From NCBI RefSeq assembly GCF_000699445.3, contig NC_067195.1:62161591-62225590 (forward strand): a stretch of DNA of 64,000 nucleotides. Reading direction: 5' to 3'. The stretch's first letter is position 1. Each line of letters starts with the position of its first letter. Position numbers and translations under genes: made by a program. The notes beneath the pieces were generated by a model. The model had not been told where the DNA came from, ran no database searches, and was given only the letters and a program-made list of their open reading frames with translations. The DNA is from Schistosoma haematobium. Taxonomy: Eukaryota > Platyhelminthes > Trematoda > Strigeidida > Schistosomatidae. This document shows, piece after piece, positions 36,987 through 49,608 of this stretch.

Positions 36987-39900
36987 ATGACCACTAATCG
37001 AACAGCTCACGTTATTGTGCTTGGTGATCTCTCACGATCACCAAGAATATTGTCCCAAGCTCAGTTTTTGGCTCGTGATGGTTGGGATGTAACTATATCA
37101 GGATACAAAACTGAAATAATAAACCCGTTGAATTTTAAATTGAAAGTCCTGGGTATACCTATGTGTCCGAATTTCAAAGCTCTACATTTCCCTTCGTTTA
37201 TGGTTTTTATCCTCAAGGTATGTTTAATTTTCCTTTAACCATGTTAACTTTAGTTTATTTTTACGGCTGTAGCACTCTTCTGTCATCTTACTAGACACTG
37301 CCGTAGCCGTTTAATTTTGGTTCAGAATCCTCCTGCAGTACCAACTTTTTTGATTTTATGGTTGTTTATCAAGATTACGGGGAAGAATTTAGTTATTGAC
37401 TGGCACAACTATGGTTATACTCTTGTGGAGCTAAATGCGCCTAGAAGAAGTTTATTCACGCGGTTAGCAAACCTATTCCATTTATATCCATATTAATATT
37501 TGTAGGTTGTACTACATATTGGAAGTTGACTTTGCAAGCCGCTTTATGTCCAGAATGTCCGATCGTGTTGCGAACATTTGCGTATCCAAAGCTTTAAAGT
37601 ACGATATGGGAATGAAATCAATAGAAGCAACTGTTTATTATGATCGTCATGCAGAAGAATTCAAACCTACACCTGTAGATGTTGCCCACTGTCTGTTCTT
37701 GAAGTAAGATCATTCAGTAGTCTATTTTCCGGTTAATTAGTAGTTTTTAAGTATTAATCTGTAATCAATAACATTTTTTCGGCAAATGTTTTATTGAGGT
37801 TATTTCGTAAATTTATTTTTGTCCTATATGTAAAAATAATGCTACATTATTCACTAGTTATCAAGATATAAACTTAACTCTCTGAAACTTAATTTTATTT
37901 CGGAATTATATGGTTGCTAATTTTAAAAACCCCGCTTCTCATATTAACTGGAAACCTCGAGTAGACCCATTAGAGTTGAACTCAGTGACGAGGGAACCAA
38001 AAGCACATCGCAGGAACAACTGAGGTCACACTCAGGCAGCTCTGAGAACGAGGATGACCCAGATGTTGCTTGGAAAGATAGATAATCAGCTGTGGAAACA
38101 GCAGTGATATCTACTAGTGATTTGAATCAAAGGGTTGCGAAAAACCAGTGAATTCCTGTCACACTTATTTCATTGATAGACTCTCGTAAACTTATCCCGT
38201 CAGGCTCTAAACACAATGCTGAGCGAAAACAAATCAAATCTAGGTTAACGAGAAGTCTACGGAACGATCGTGAGCAGTAATAGGCAACGAAAGCAAGAGA
38301 TGAAAAAGCAGCGGCTGCAGGTAACACAAAATAGCTTTACTGACTAATGGAAGAGACCGGAATTTAGAAGTCAAGTGTAAGTGAGACAATCGCTGACAAA
38401 GACGACACTCTTATCTGCTCTCAGTCCAGACGTCTAGGATGATGGGCGGAGCACTTAAAGGGGCAGTTCCATTGGTCTACAGCTACCCACCATGCCCAAA
38501 CACCCTGGAGCCCCCAAATGCCCTGGTACGGCCGAGAGTGGGGGGCCGCCCTCCCTCTCGAAATGTTCTCACACGGCCACGTGTATACAGCCTCTGCCAG
38601 GGAAGTCCTACCCACTGCCTTCTCGTAGCGGGGGTGTTGTTTACGAAATTGAGAGGACGAAAAGCGAATGTCCGGCGCTTTAACCGGGCCGGTGGACACG
38701 GTGAGTCCACCTAGGGGAGTTGGGAAACCCTGATTGCAAACCGTTGGTGCACATGGGCTCCAGTTTCCTGAGGGAACAAATGGCGTATGAACCAATTGTT
38801 GGTCACCGGCTACCATGGGACTGCATCTCCTCACGATGCTCAACTGCCTTGTGGGTCAAACCTTTAGGTCAAAGGCTCAGGGTGTGGCCCCATAAGAAAA
38901 CCACCTGCTTCGGTCTGGGCACCCGGGCAGTATCACAGCCCACACACAAATAAAATGAAATTACAATACTAGAAATACTGCTCTTGTTCCAATTAAAATC
39001 CAGACAACTCATATCCACTTGATAAAATTTTTATTTTTATTATATACTACGCCACTGATATACTCTTTTATTCCCACTTTGTGTATCCTTATTTTTCAAC
39101 TTATACAGCAGCTCGCCTATGGTGGAAACTTTTGTGTGATGCATATATATCTGGTGTTCCATTGTACCTATATTTATGGTCAAATAAATAAATGAGACAC
39201 CCTGAATGGAACATTGAAGTAGGCCTCTGAACTCTGATTGAATATCAAAAAGCTATAGCTAATCTGAAACGACGAAGAGCAGCTGGTCCAGATGGATTGA
39301 CTTCAGAGGTCTTTAAGTGTGGTGGTCCGATTTCAGCCATTAGGTTTACTAATATTTTAGCTAAGATCTGGGAGTTAGACATCCCATCTGACTGGTTGCA
39401 ATCGCTTATTGTCCCAATATATAAGAAGGGATCAAATTCATCCTGTGACAACTATAGAGGGGTTGGTTTAACTAATATAGTATCTAAAATACTAGCCTCA
39501 ACAATTATCGGACGCCTTACGAAGACTTGTGGACTGCAAACACGAGAAAATCAGGCTGGCTTCATACCTGATCATGGATGCACCAATCACATATTCACCA
39601 TTCGTCAGATCTTAGAACACAGGCATGCTTATCGGCGTCCGACAATCGTGGTCTTTCTTGACTTAAAAGCAGCATTTGACCCGGTAGACCGCGAGATTCT
39701 GTGGTAGTATCTGTCATTGAAAGGCGTACCTCAGAAGTACATAAACCTTATGAAGGCTCTTTACTCAAACACTACTAGTCGAGTGAGAGCCTATGGCGAA
39801 CTGTTATCTGCTTTTGCAACCTCAAGTGGTGTCCGTCAAGGCTGTCCACTTTCTCCATTTTTAACTTCATCATAGACCTACTGATGGAAATAACATTCTC

Positions 39901-42900
39901 ATCGACTGAATTCTCGAATGTTGATCTCCTTTCAGGAGGTGCACTTATTGACTTAGAATACGCAGACGACATAGTCTTGTTTGGTGAAAATGCTGATAAA
40001 ATGCAGTCTTCTGGTAGCACTAAGCAACAATGCCAGAATGTTTGGAATGCGCTTCTCACCCTCTAAATGCAAGCTGCTGCTTCAGAACTGGTCTGCGTCA
40101 ACACCTGAACTAAGGATAGGGAGTGAAGTAGTCGAAAGCGTTGACAACTTCACTTATCTTGGAAGTCTGATCAGCTCTAATGGGTTGGTGTCTGACCAAA
40201 TCTGTGCGTGGATTCATAAAGCTCGTTTAGCTTTTGCCGACTTACGTCACCCATGGCGAATGCGAGATATCCGTCTATCAACAAAAGGACGAGTATACTG
40301 CGTGGCAGTTTGTTCTGTCCTACTTTATGACTGCGAAACCTGGCCATTAAGAGTAGAAGATACTCGTAAGTTACTAGTATTTGATGACAGATGTCTCAGA
40401 AATATTGCTCGCATCTGCTAGGATCACCGGGTAAGTAATAGTGATGTTAGACGCAGGGCATTAGGGAATGATGGTGAATCAGCTAATGAGGTTGTGGATC
40501 TTCATTGTCTGAGATGGTTGGGCCACGTTACGTATGTCTGAACACCGATTACCACGACGTGCAATGCTAACCGGTGTTGGAGATGGTTGGAAGAAAGTTA
40601 GGGGCGGCCAAACCAAAGCGTGGCATCAGTCCTTGAAGTCACTAACTTCTGGCCTGAGCTATGTTGGTAGATGCAGACTACTTGGTTGGGGTTCGCGTGA
40701 CTATCGTGACCAATGTTTGGAGACTCTTGGTGACATGGCTCAGAATCGATCACAATGGCGTTGGTGTATACACTCTGTCTCCATATCTCTCTACAAACTA
40801 ATCCTTTCTTCCTGTACTATATCCTTATCGCAATTTTTCTTTCATATATAACCACCGTCGAATTAACTACTTTTATGAATCTGGTGTCCATCTTGTTGTG
40901 TTAATGAGGTATGGTAACTTGGACCGATGCATATATGTGTCCGGTCCCAAGTTGAAGTTGACTGACTGTATTAAAGCCACTTCGTAGGAGTGAACCTCAC
41001 TCCGTCACGAACCAAGGCTCAGATTTCATCACATAAGATTGATAACAAGAAATTATTACTTGTTCGTATTGTTGACTTGCTGTTTATCACTAGTGGTTAC
41101 AAAAGTGAGTTAGTGTATATTTACGAATGTGAAGTCGAAAAAGTCATTATTGTACTGATAAAGCACCGACTATATTAGCTAATTATTTCCGGAAAGTTAG
41201 TTTCGATATTTCCCTAGTGTTTCTTGACAATTTTCTCAACTCGGGCTTATTAAATTTTTAGACTCAGCGATCAATACTCAGCGTTTAGAAACAAACTAGA
41301 TTCATGTCGATTCACACGCTTTACTGAGATAACTGCTCTACCGACTAATACCAAGAACAATGAGCCCCATTGGCGCCCAGATCGCCCAGCATTGGTTGTT
41401 AGTAGTTGCAGCTGGACACCTGATGATGACTTCACGTTGGCAATTAAAGCACTGGGAATCTACGACAAGGCAGCTGAAAAACCAGATTCAGGTTTACCCA
41501 GTATTGTGTTTGCTGTAACAGGTATAGTTTTACGCTAAACTGTGTTCAGTCTTGTTGTCTTAGACATTTTTAACCTGTTCTGACTTATTGTTCTCGTAGT
41601 GTGGCTGGTTTTATCTATAAGATCCATATTTGTCAAATTAGCTATGGTATCATCATAGATCAATCGTTCACACATAAACTTTTCTTATTTTCTAATGGCT
41701 TCGCCCCTTCCACTCTCGTCTTAGGTGCATTCTACCTAATGTTGTGTTATCTGCATCCCATCTTCATTACATGTATGTAGTTAATGACAAGAAGGCATAT
41801 TGCCTTTACTCCCCTAAACCTATCCAAATTTGCAACGAAAAAACAGGGCTTTAAGTGTCGCATCAAACTCTAAAAATCTATCTAAATAATAGCAGTATTT
41901 TAGGTTTCCTTTCATGCCACTTATCAGAAAGGTGCTCCTAAATATTTATGTCCAAAGGATCTGTAATCTTACTTAGTCTGTACAACAGATTTCAAAACAC
42001 TTCTTGATTACTTCGAGTGTTGTTTAAGATCTCAGATAATTTCAAGTCACTTATAGGTATCGTTACCAAGGTTTGACTTGATAATTTCGAATAAATTGAG
42101 CACTGAGTAGATTGTTATAAATAAAATAATATATTTGCGTGCACATAATATTCTTGCGTTGTAACAATTACAATTTACGCCTGTTACTCCTCGTGGAGGA
42201 GCATAAGCCACTCGCAATCCAACCCTGTCCTGAGCAGTCCTTTCCAGTTCTTTCTAGTTGCTATTCGTCGCTCTCAGGTCTGCTGCCAATTCCCGACGCA
42301 GTGTGTTCTTCGGTCTTCCTCTTCTCCGTTTCCTTTCAGGATTCCATGTTAGTGCTTGCTTCGTGATGCATTTTGATTATTTCCATAATGTATGTCCTAT
42401 CCAATTCCATCGTCTTTTCCTAACTTCCTCTTCAGCTGGTTTGTCCTCTTCCAGAGTACGCTGTTACTGATGGCATCCGACCAGTGAATGTTGAGTATCC
42501 TGCGTAGACAGCTATTTATAAATACTTGCACCTTCTTGATGATGGTTGTTGTAGTTCTCCAAGTTTCAACTCCATACAGTAGAACTGCCTTGATGTTCGT
42601 ATTGAAGATTCTCACTTTGATATTGGTTGAAAGTTGTTTTGAGTTCCATATGTTCTTCAATTGTAAGAATGAGGCCCTTGCTTTGCCAATCCTCACCCTC
42701 ACGTCTGCATCTGAACCTCCTTGTTCATCGATGATGCTTCCCAGGTATGTGAAGGATTCTACATCTTCCAGAGTTTCGCCGTCAAATGTGATTGGGTTGG
42801 TGTTCTCCTTGTTGTATTTGAGGACCTTGGTTGTCCCCTTGTGTATGTTGAGGCCTACTGATGCGGAGACTGCTCCTACACTGGCTGTCTTTATCTGCAT

Positions 42901-45042
42901 TTGTTCGTATGCATGGGATAGAAGGGCTAGATCATCTGCGAAGTCCAAATCGTCTAATTGATTCTCCGCCTAGAGCTCTCCTATTTACTGCCGGTCCCAA
43001 GCCCGGGTAAAGGATGAGGGTTGGTCATGTGGTTGGCAACCCCATGCCGTAGGAAAAATTTTGGTAGAAAAATGCCAACCAGATTAAACAAATTAAACCA
43101 TTTAAACTCTGCTCTGGGAATTGAAGGAAAAATTATGACGCCTCAGGATGGAAGTCGAGATTCTTTGGAAGTCACGAGGCCGATGCCCCTTCTAACAACC
43201 AGAGCAACAATTTTTATAGGTACATGGAACGTTCAGACAATGTGAGAGACCGAGAGGAAATGCTGAGATACAGCTTGGAAGTACTCGGAATCAAAGAAAC
43301 CTATTGGACCCAAGTTGGACAGCAAAAGCTCGATACGGGAGAGATGCTTCTGTACTTCGGTCAAGAAGAGAAAAATGCTTCACACACACGGAGTTTCTCT
43401 AATACTATCCGAAGTAGGATGAGAATCTCACGGATCCAGAATCACCAAAGCATCATTCAAAACAAAGAAAGAGGGGATCACAATCAATGTTATCCAACGT
43501 TATGCACCCAACAATGATAACAACGACGACAAAAAAGATCAGGTCTATTAGAGGCTGCAATCAATCATAGCGAAGTGCCCAAGAAAGGCCCTCACCATCC
43601 TAATGGGGGATCTAAACGCCAAAGTGGGAATGGACAACACCGGATATGAAGATATCATTAGACGACATGAACTGGGAGAGAGAAACGGAAATGGGAGAGA
43701 TTTGTGAACCTCTGTGCATTCAACAAATTGATTATTGGTGGCACAAAATTTCCCCCCTCTTGTGTTGTTCCTTTGTACTATTTAAACTTGGATTAATTTT
43801 GATTTGGTTATTTATCCTATGAAAAAGTGGCTTACACTGAGTCGCAAAATGTCAGAAAATTTTTTTTTCTAATCATTGGGATATTACAAGTACATTGCTT
43901 TATTTAAGTCACTCAGTCTAAAGTACCACAGAGGTGATTTAGAGTTTCTATCTGAATGTGACACAACTATTGTCATGTTATTTTACTTCCCTTGCTTTAG
44001 GTCGTGGTCCATTACAAAGCTACTATGCAAAATTAATAAAAGAACAAAAGTGGAAACATGTGGAAGTCATTATGTTGTGGCTTGAGTGGTCAGATTATCC
44101 CGTTTTTCTTGGATGTGCTGACTTAGGACTTAGCATACATCGAAGTTCCTCGGGACTGGATTTACCCATGAAAGTGAGTTTGAAGTATTTTCAGATATTA
44201 CAAAGAAGTAGTATGTGTAATCTTAAAATGTCACCTTACGTAATATGTAACCACGAAGTGGGGTTATTGCCAAAATAATTTTTAAACGGAGAAACAGATA
44301 AGTAAACCTATATCTGTATTTACAGACGAAGCTCTGTATGGTTGCATTTCGGGACAATACCGTCATTTTGTTATTTTGAAGTTGAAAAGGCTCTTAGTTT
44401 CCTAAAGAACGCTTACCAGATAGCTATACCATAAACTAGTCCAATCGTGTGTTCACACAAGTTTTTACGTGAGTATAAAGAACAGAAGTACACTCTAGAG
44501 GTATAGTTATTTTATTTTAATTCTAGTTCCAAAAACCTAGAATGACCAAATATAGAATCCAAAAGCTTTATTATTAAGATTCAACTTTTCAATATATATA
44601 CCCATGTAGATTTTCACTTATTACTAACCACCAATTATTTTAACCTAACATCCTTGAACACATTTCGTATGGGTATTTTTTTATTGTATATGTTTAGGTA
44701 GTTGACTTACTTGGTGTGAACGTCCCTGTCCTGGCGCTAGGTTATACAACACTCAGTGAATTGATGGAGGATAATAAATATGGCTTATTTTTCGAAACTG
44801 GCGAACAATTAGCTGATCAAATGTGCGACTTGTTGAAACCACCCCGTAATTCTACAGTCCAATATACTTATGAAGCTAGCCGTTTTTTATCTGTTGGGTC
44901 AGAAAAATTAATTCATTTTCGCGAATGTTTAGCTGAAAGAAACAAAAACCTGATTAGAGGATTTACCTACTGGAAAAATACTGCATTACCAGTGTACGAA
45001 AAAGCAGTTCATACTAATCCCTATAAAAACAAAGATAATTAG
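36987..45042 (+). CDS. ALG1: ALG1, chitobiosyldiphosphodolichol beta-mannosyltransferase
   Basis: Adds the first mannose from GDP-Man to GlcNAc2-PP-dolichol on the cytosolic face of the ER, an early step of N-glycan precursor synthesis. Exons: 36987-37217, 37254-37462, 37506-37703, 41262-41521, 44001-44173, 44698-45042. Together they give 1,416 nt (471 aa) with GT-AG borders and consistent phases. Landmarks: [13 protein letters not shown] near the N-terminus; [41 protein letters not shown]; then [20 protein letters not shown] joined to VVDLLG across intron 5. An in-frame stop (36981) precedes the ATG. The usual N-terminal membrane anchor of ALG1 is not in this exon. Introns 1 and 2 are only 36 and 43 bp. 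Introns 3 (3.6 kb) and 4 (2.5 kb) contain LINE insertions. Confidence 0.93.
38000..40860 (+). mobile_element. LINE (second RTE-like family), decayed, in ALG1 intron 3
   Basis: The linker after the endonuclease is legible from about 38000 to 38490 (RSLRNDRE, then [17 protein letters not shown]), then interrupted by element R2. RT resumes at 39205 with [77 protein letters not shown] and [10 protein letters not shown]. The C-terminus follows with [23 protein letters not shown] and [11 protein letters not shown]. Stops at about 39706 and 39863 and several frameshifts make it inactive. Same family as the minus-strand LINE at 45117-48340; it resembles SR3/Perere-3-type elements, but the name is uncertain. 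Confidence 0.82.
38508..39196 (+). mobile_element. R-family short retroelement, copy R2, inside a LINE
   Basis: A 689-bp insertion flanked by an 8-bp direct repeat ACACCCTG (38500-38507 and 39197-39204), splitting the LINE coding region. The GC-rich body (to about 38950) matches R1. It is followed by a longer AT-rich 3' part ending in GATGCATATATATCTGG ... CAAATAAATAAATGAG, the LINE-like tail. The 5' end extends eight bases beyond that of R1. Non-coding. Confidence 0.8.
42170..43740 (-). mobile_element. RTE/SR2-like LINE with 5' inversion, in ALG1 intron 4
   Basis: Two halves meet head to head at about 42960. On the minus strand, 42958-42190 encodes the RT C-terminal half ([54 protein letters not shown]). 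On the plus strand, 42962-43740 holds the element's 5' leader and endonuclease region ([32 protein letters not shown], then [10 protein letters not shown] in another frame). The inverted part begins at the family's 5' end. This is the layout expected from twin priming. Both halves contain frameshifts. Confidence 0.78.
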
Positions 45043-45116
45043 ATGGTAATACATAATACGAATCTTTTGTGTCACTTGTTTACTTGATTTCGAAAACCCT
45101 AGTTTCTATTCATTTA

Positions 45117-48100
45117 TTTATTTGAACACATGAATATTGGTACAAGAGAGCGCCAATATATATGCGCCACACAAAACAATGAGAATTCGAAGAGAAATAG
45201 AAAAAAAAGCTAAGGAGCGCAAAAAAAAGAGAACAATAACGAAGAGATTGGTGTAAGGTAGTGTGGTGGTAACGAGGTACAATCAGAAGAAATCTTTCAG
45301 GTAAGGGAGACACAACCACTTTTTATGAAGAAAGTAAAAGAAGGTTACAGCAGGATCGCCACTGGCTTCTATTCTGAGCCATATCTGATAACGTCTCTAG
45401 CCACTGTGTTGCACCATCTCTCGGACCCCAGCCAGGGAGTCCTGAAGGACCAACGCTAGCCAACCCTTTGCAGCTTTCTTTCATACCACGACACCATGTC
45501 ATGCACTGACCACCTCTCCGCTTCTTCCAACCAGTCCCAGAGTCGGCAAATAATGCACGACGTGGAATTCTCTGGGAAGACATTCGTAGAACATGTCCAA
45601 GCCACCGAAGTCGGTGTTTCAAGATGGTGACACCAATTGAATTATCATCTCTGTGCCCGAACACACGATGCCGAACCTCTGCATTACTGACATGGTGTTG
45701 CCGCTGGATGTCAGCACTCCTTCGGAGACAGCGATGATCGAACACAGAGAGTCGTCTAACGTCCTCAACTCGGAGAGGCCAGGTTTCACAAGCATAGAGC
45801 AAAACTGCTCTCACCGACGCGTCGTAGACCCGACCTTTTACAGCCAGACTAACATCACGAAGGCGCCAAAGGTGGCCCAGATTGGCATAAGCCGCTCTGG
45901 CTTTCACTATTCGTGCATTGATCTCATGACTCACACCCCCACCAGCACTTATGCAGTTACCCAGATACACGAACTTCTCGACTACGTCTATCTGCTCACC
46001 ATCTAGGGTGAGTACAGGATTGGAATCCTGCCAGTCTTGTAGAAGTACTTTGCACTTCGAAGGTGCAAAGCACATACCATACCTACGGACACTGATTAAG
46101 TGCGGATTGCATGGCTTGGGCATTATCGCACAGTAAGATAATATCGTCGAGAAGTCTTTCTCCAGGCAACAGATCCACACCACCATTACTTACATTCATC
46201 AGAGCTGTTTTCAGAATGTCATCGATGGCAAAGTTGAAGAGGAATGGTGAGATTGGGCAACCCTGCCTAACCCCACTGCTCGAATGGAACAATGGAGAGA
46301 GGTGGTTGTATGCCCTCACTCTGCCTGAGGTGTTTGTATATAGGGCTTTTAGGATGTTAATAAACTTCTCAGGCACACCCTTCTTCAATAGACAATCCCA
46401 GAGAACAGTCCTGTCCAACGAATCGAAGGCAAGAAACACTACGATTGTTGGCCTTTGATAAGTATGGCGGTGTTCTAACACTTGGCGGAGGGTGAAGATA
46501 TGATCAATACATCCTCGACCACAACGAAACCCAGCCTGCTCCTCGCGAGTCAATCTTTCTCGGGTTTTGAACAACCTACGAAGTATGACGGAAGCCAATA
46601 GCTTGGACGCAATCGGAAGTAGACTTATCCCCCGATAGTTGTTACAGGAACGATGTGAACCCTTTTTAAAGATAGGGACAACTATCGACTCATTCCATGA
46701 CGTTGGTACACTCTCTAGCTCCCAGACCTTTGTAAACAATGTCGTCAGTTCCTTTGTCGGAAATTCACCACCATCTTTAAAAAGAGCTGGAGGTAAGTCA
46801 TCTGGGCCAGGTGATTTGTAACGCTTCAAGAGTTGGAGTTCCTTGCGGACTTCCTTCTCGTTTGGTGGATTAGTCGTCACCGGCCATGGAGGGCAGGACA
46901 GTCTGACTGATGTTGCCGGAGCAGCAGGCCAGTTGAACTGCCCTTCGTCCAAGACGTCGATGGATGTTAGTGACTGGCATCCCATCGCCCTCGCAGATTG
47001 TTTCACTCACACCAGACTTCTTGCTGCCAGTGGCTCGGATGAGCTGGAAGAGCTTCCGGTAGTTACCAGATGCAGCTGCTGCTTCCAGCTCATTAGCACG
47101 CATCGACCACCAGGCTTCTCGGTCCTTACGCAAGCTTTGCCCAATTTCCTTACGTAACATCCTTCGTTTATGGTCAAACTCACGGTCACCCGGAGTAGAC
47201 CGATGGGCTTTAATGAGTTGTAAGGAACCTGCAGAAACCCAGTGCTTATAAGCGGGACGTTTCGCGAACCCACAACTGACTGTACCCGCCATTTTCATGG
47301 CGTCATGCAATTGCAACCAGTGTTCATCTATACTTTTCGGTGGAGTGGTAGCTAGCCTAGAGGCTAGCTCAGTTCGATTCTTACTTGCAACAGAAGTTGC
47401 AACCAGCTTGCTAATATCAATCCGTTGATGGCGGTCACTTCGTTGTCCACTGAAAAGTAAGGCAAGATTGGCACAGACCAAGGCTTGGTCAGAGTCCAGA
47501 TAGGTACTCCAAAAGGAGCGGCAGTCTTGTACACAACCACGCCAGCGGTAGCTGATCGCGATGTGATCAATCTGAGTCCAGGCTTGAGATGCAGAGGGAG
47601 GACGCCAGGTGGCACATCGGTGATGATTGTGCCGAAAGTTAGTGCTAGCCAGAAACGGGTTGTGGTCTGTGCAAAGTTGCAGTAGACGGTCCCCGTTATC
47701 TGACCTGCGACCAACGAGTCCCCATCGGCCACCTAAACGACTCTCTTCTGTGCCTAGACGCCCGACCTGATCATTCAAGTCTCCGGCTAGTACTACAATA
47801 TCTGTCGAACGCACTTTCTGGAGAAGAACAGATAACTGGTGGTAAAACTCAACCTTGATTGCATCCGGGCTGCAATCTGTCGGGGCATAGGCGGAGATGA
47901 CGAAAAGACATCGTTTCTCACGTCGATTCCTTCTCACTTTGATGGAACTTTCTAATCTAACAGCACATAACCGACTGTTAATGGGGATCTAATCGACTAG
48001 TGCTGCCTCAGCTCTAGCGCTTAGTGCGACACCAACGCCAGCAAGACCAGACGAAGATGCCACAGGGTCCCCGGATAAGCGCACGTAAAACAAGCTTTTC

Positions 48101-48340
48101 GAAGTGACAGATGTAGAGCGAATTTGTAGTACTTCACCAGAGTCTTGAATACGGGTCTCGGATAGACAGCAGACATCGATAATGAAGACTTTCCAAAGAC
48201 ATAGCCAGCCCTATCTGTTGTCCGACCTGCATAAGTGTGCGAACGTTGAAGGCAGCCAGTTTGAATGGTGCACGTGGTTTCAGAAAAACTGCTTCAGTAC
48301 TCATATTCGGATGTAACATACAATTTTCAACCGGACAGTG
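45117..48340 (-). mobile_element. LINE (second RTE-like family), near full length, frameshifted
   Basis: APE endonuclease: AFNVRTLMQVGQQ (near 48260), then after frameshifts SAYAPTDCSPDA, VLAGDLNDQVG and TQIDHIAIS (47937-46870). RT (47006-46083): [71 protein letters not shown]. The catalytic ADD box is damaged (LLDDIILL). C-terminal region (46186-45323): [38 protein letters not shown]. The 3' UTR ends at 45175-45117 with GTGTGGCGCATATATATTGG ... AAATAAATAAATG, the tail shared with R elements. At least three frameshifts separate the blocks. It lies immediately downstream of ALG1, opposite strand. Confidence 0.85.
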
Positions 48341-48417
48341 ACTCGAGAACGTTTAGATACAGTCGAATTTCCACCAAAGACGAGCCGCTGTATAAATATA
48401 AAAGAGGGTGAATAATG

Positions 48418-48470
48418 TGGAAAATAATAATAATAATGACAATAATTGTAATGATAATAATTTGAATCAA
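48418..48470. repeat. AAT-type microsatellite
   Basis: Imperfect (AAT/AAC)n run upstream (on the minus strand) of the LINE coding region. Confidence 0.6.
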
Positions 48471-48524
48471 TTGATTGTTTTTCGAAGCGAGAAAAGTAAT
48501 TTCCATAGACATAGTTCATCATTT

Positions 48525-48919
48525 GTGTGTGGGCTGTGATACTGCCCGGGTGCCCAAACCGAAGCAGGTGGTTATCTTAGGGGGCCACTCCCCGAGCCTT
48601 TGACCTAAAGGTCTGACCCACAAGGCAGTGGAGCATCGTGAGGAGATGCAATTCCATGGTAGCCGGTGACCAACGATTGGTTCGTACGCCATTTGTTCCC
48701 GCAGGATACTGGAGCCCATGTGCACCATTGGTTTGGGATCCGGTTAAAGCGCCGGACATGCGCTTTTCGTCATTTCATTTTCGTAAACAACACCCCCGCC
48801 ACGAGAAGGCAATGAGTAGGACTTCCCTGGCAGAGGCTGTATACGCGCGGCCTTGTGAGAGTATTTCGAGAGGGAGAGCGGACTCTCCCCACTCTCGGCC
48901 GTACCAGGGCATTCGGGAT
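48525..48919 (-). mobile_element. R-family body, copy R3, abutting the LINE
   Basis: About 395 bp closely matching the GC-rich body of R1 (same GCCACTCCCCGAGCC, GTAGCCGGTGACCA and CCGCCACGAGAAG blocks). It runs in the same direction as, and lies directly upstream of, the LINE at 48340-45117. Its usual 3' tail is missing here but occurs at the far end of that LINE. No clear target duplication was found. Confidence 0.75.
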
Positions 48920-49608
48920 TAGCAATTACGTTAGATTTTCAAACACACAATCGATTGGTCACTGAATAGTGGTCATCGTCACATGTGTTCAGTCCTATCG
49001 TGTTGATCGAATTCTACCGATCAAGTCGCAGTATGGCCACTAGTGTAAATGATTCGATATCACGTGCGTTATGTTGATGTGTTAGGTGTTTGGAAGCAGT
49101 TGACAGGAAATACTATTGGACGTACGTCTCCAGCTAGTTGTTAGTACTAATTTACTTTTCTAATCAGTGTAGACCCTTAAAATAATTGGAAAATCTGGAT
49201 AATTCTCGATGACGCCCTCATATCTAATCAGATTTAATCACATGGAAGGATTTTATTTGCACTATGTTCTTTGGGATAAAAAGACAAATTTGAAAGTCAA
49301 GCCGAGTATATTTTACACTATCAGTAGAATACCATACATTCATTCGTTGTTAAAATGAGATTTTAGGAAAAATTACACGATATAGAAAAAGTTTAGGTAG
49401 TCATTGTTATCAGTACTAACTTGAAAGCACGAAAATTTGGTGACCCTACCTAAAATCTAGTCGAACTCTGCAGGACAATAATTATTACCAACATAAGTAA
49501 AATCAAAAATAAGAAGGTATAAAATAATTGTAACATTAAGCCTAATAAATTATCTCTGAGCAAAATAGCATTATTTATATTACTGAAAATGAGTGCTTAC
49601 ACGTCTCT
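48920..49608. other. 3' flank of the Cbl gene
   Basis: AT-rich; presumably contains the Cbl 3' UTR (minus strand). No canonical AATAAA was assigned with confidence. Confidence 0.4.

Noticed and set aside
38439..38953. Several overlapping 60-140 codon frames on both strands in the R body (also at 3224-3741 and 48519-48922)
   Set aside because: They fall in a GC-rich non-coding repeat, differ between copies, and are open only by composition.
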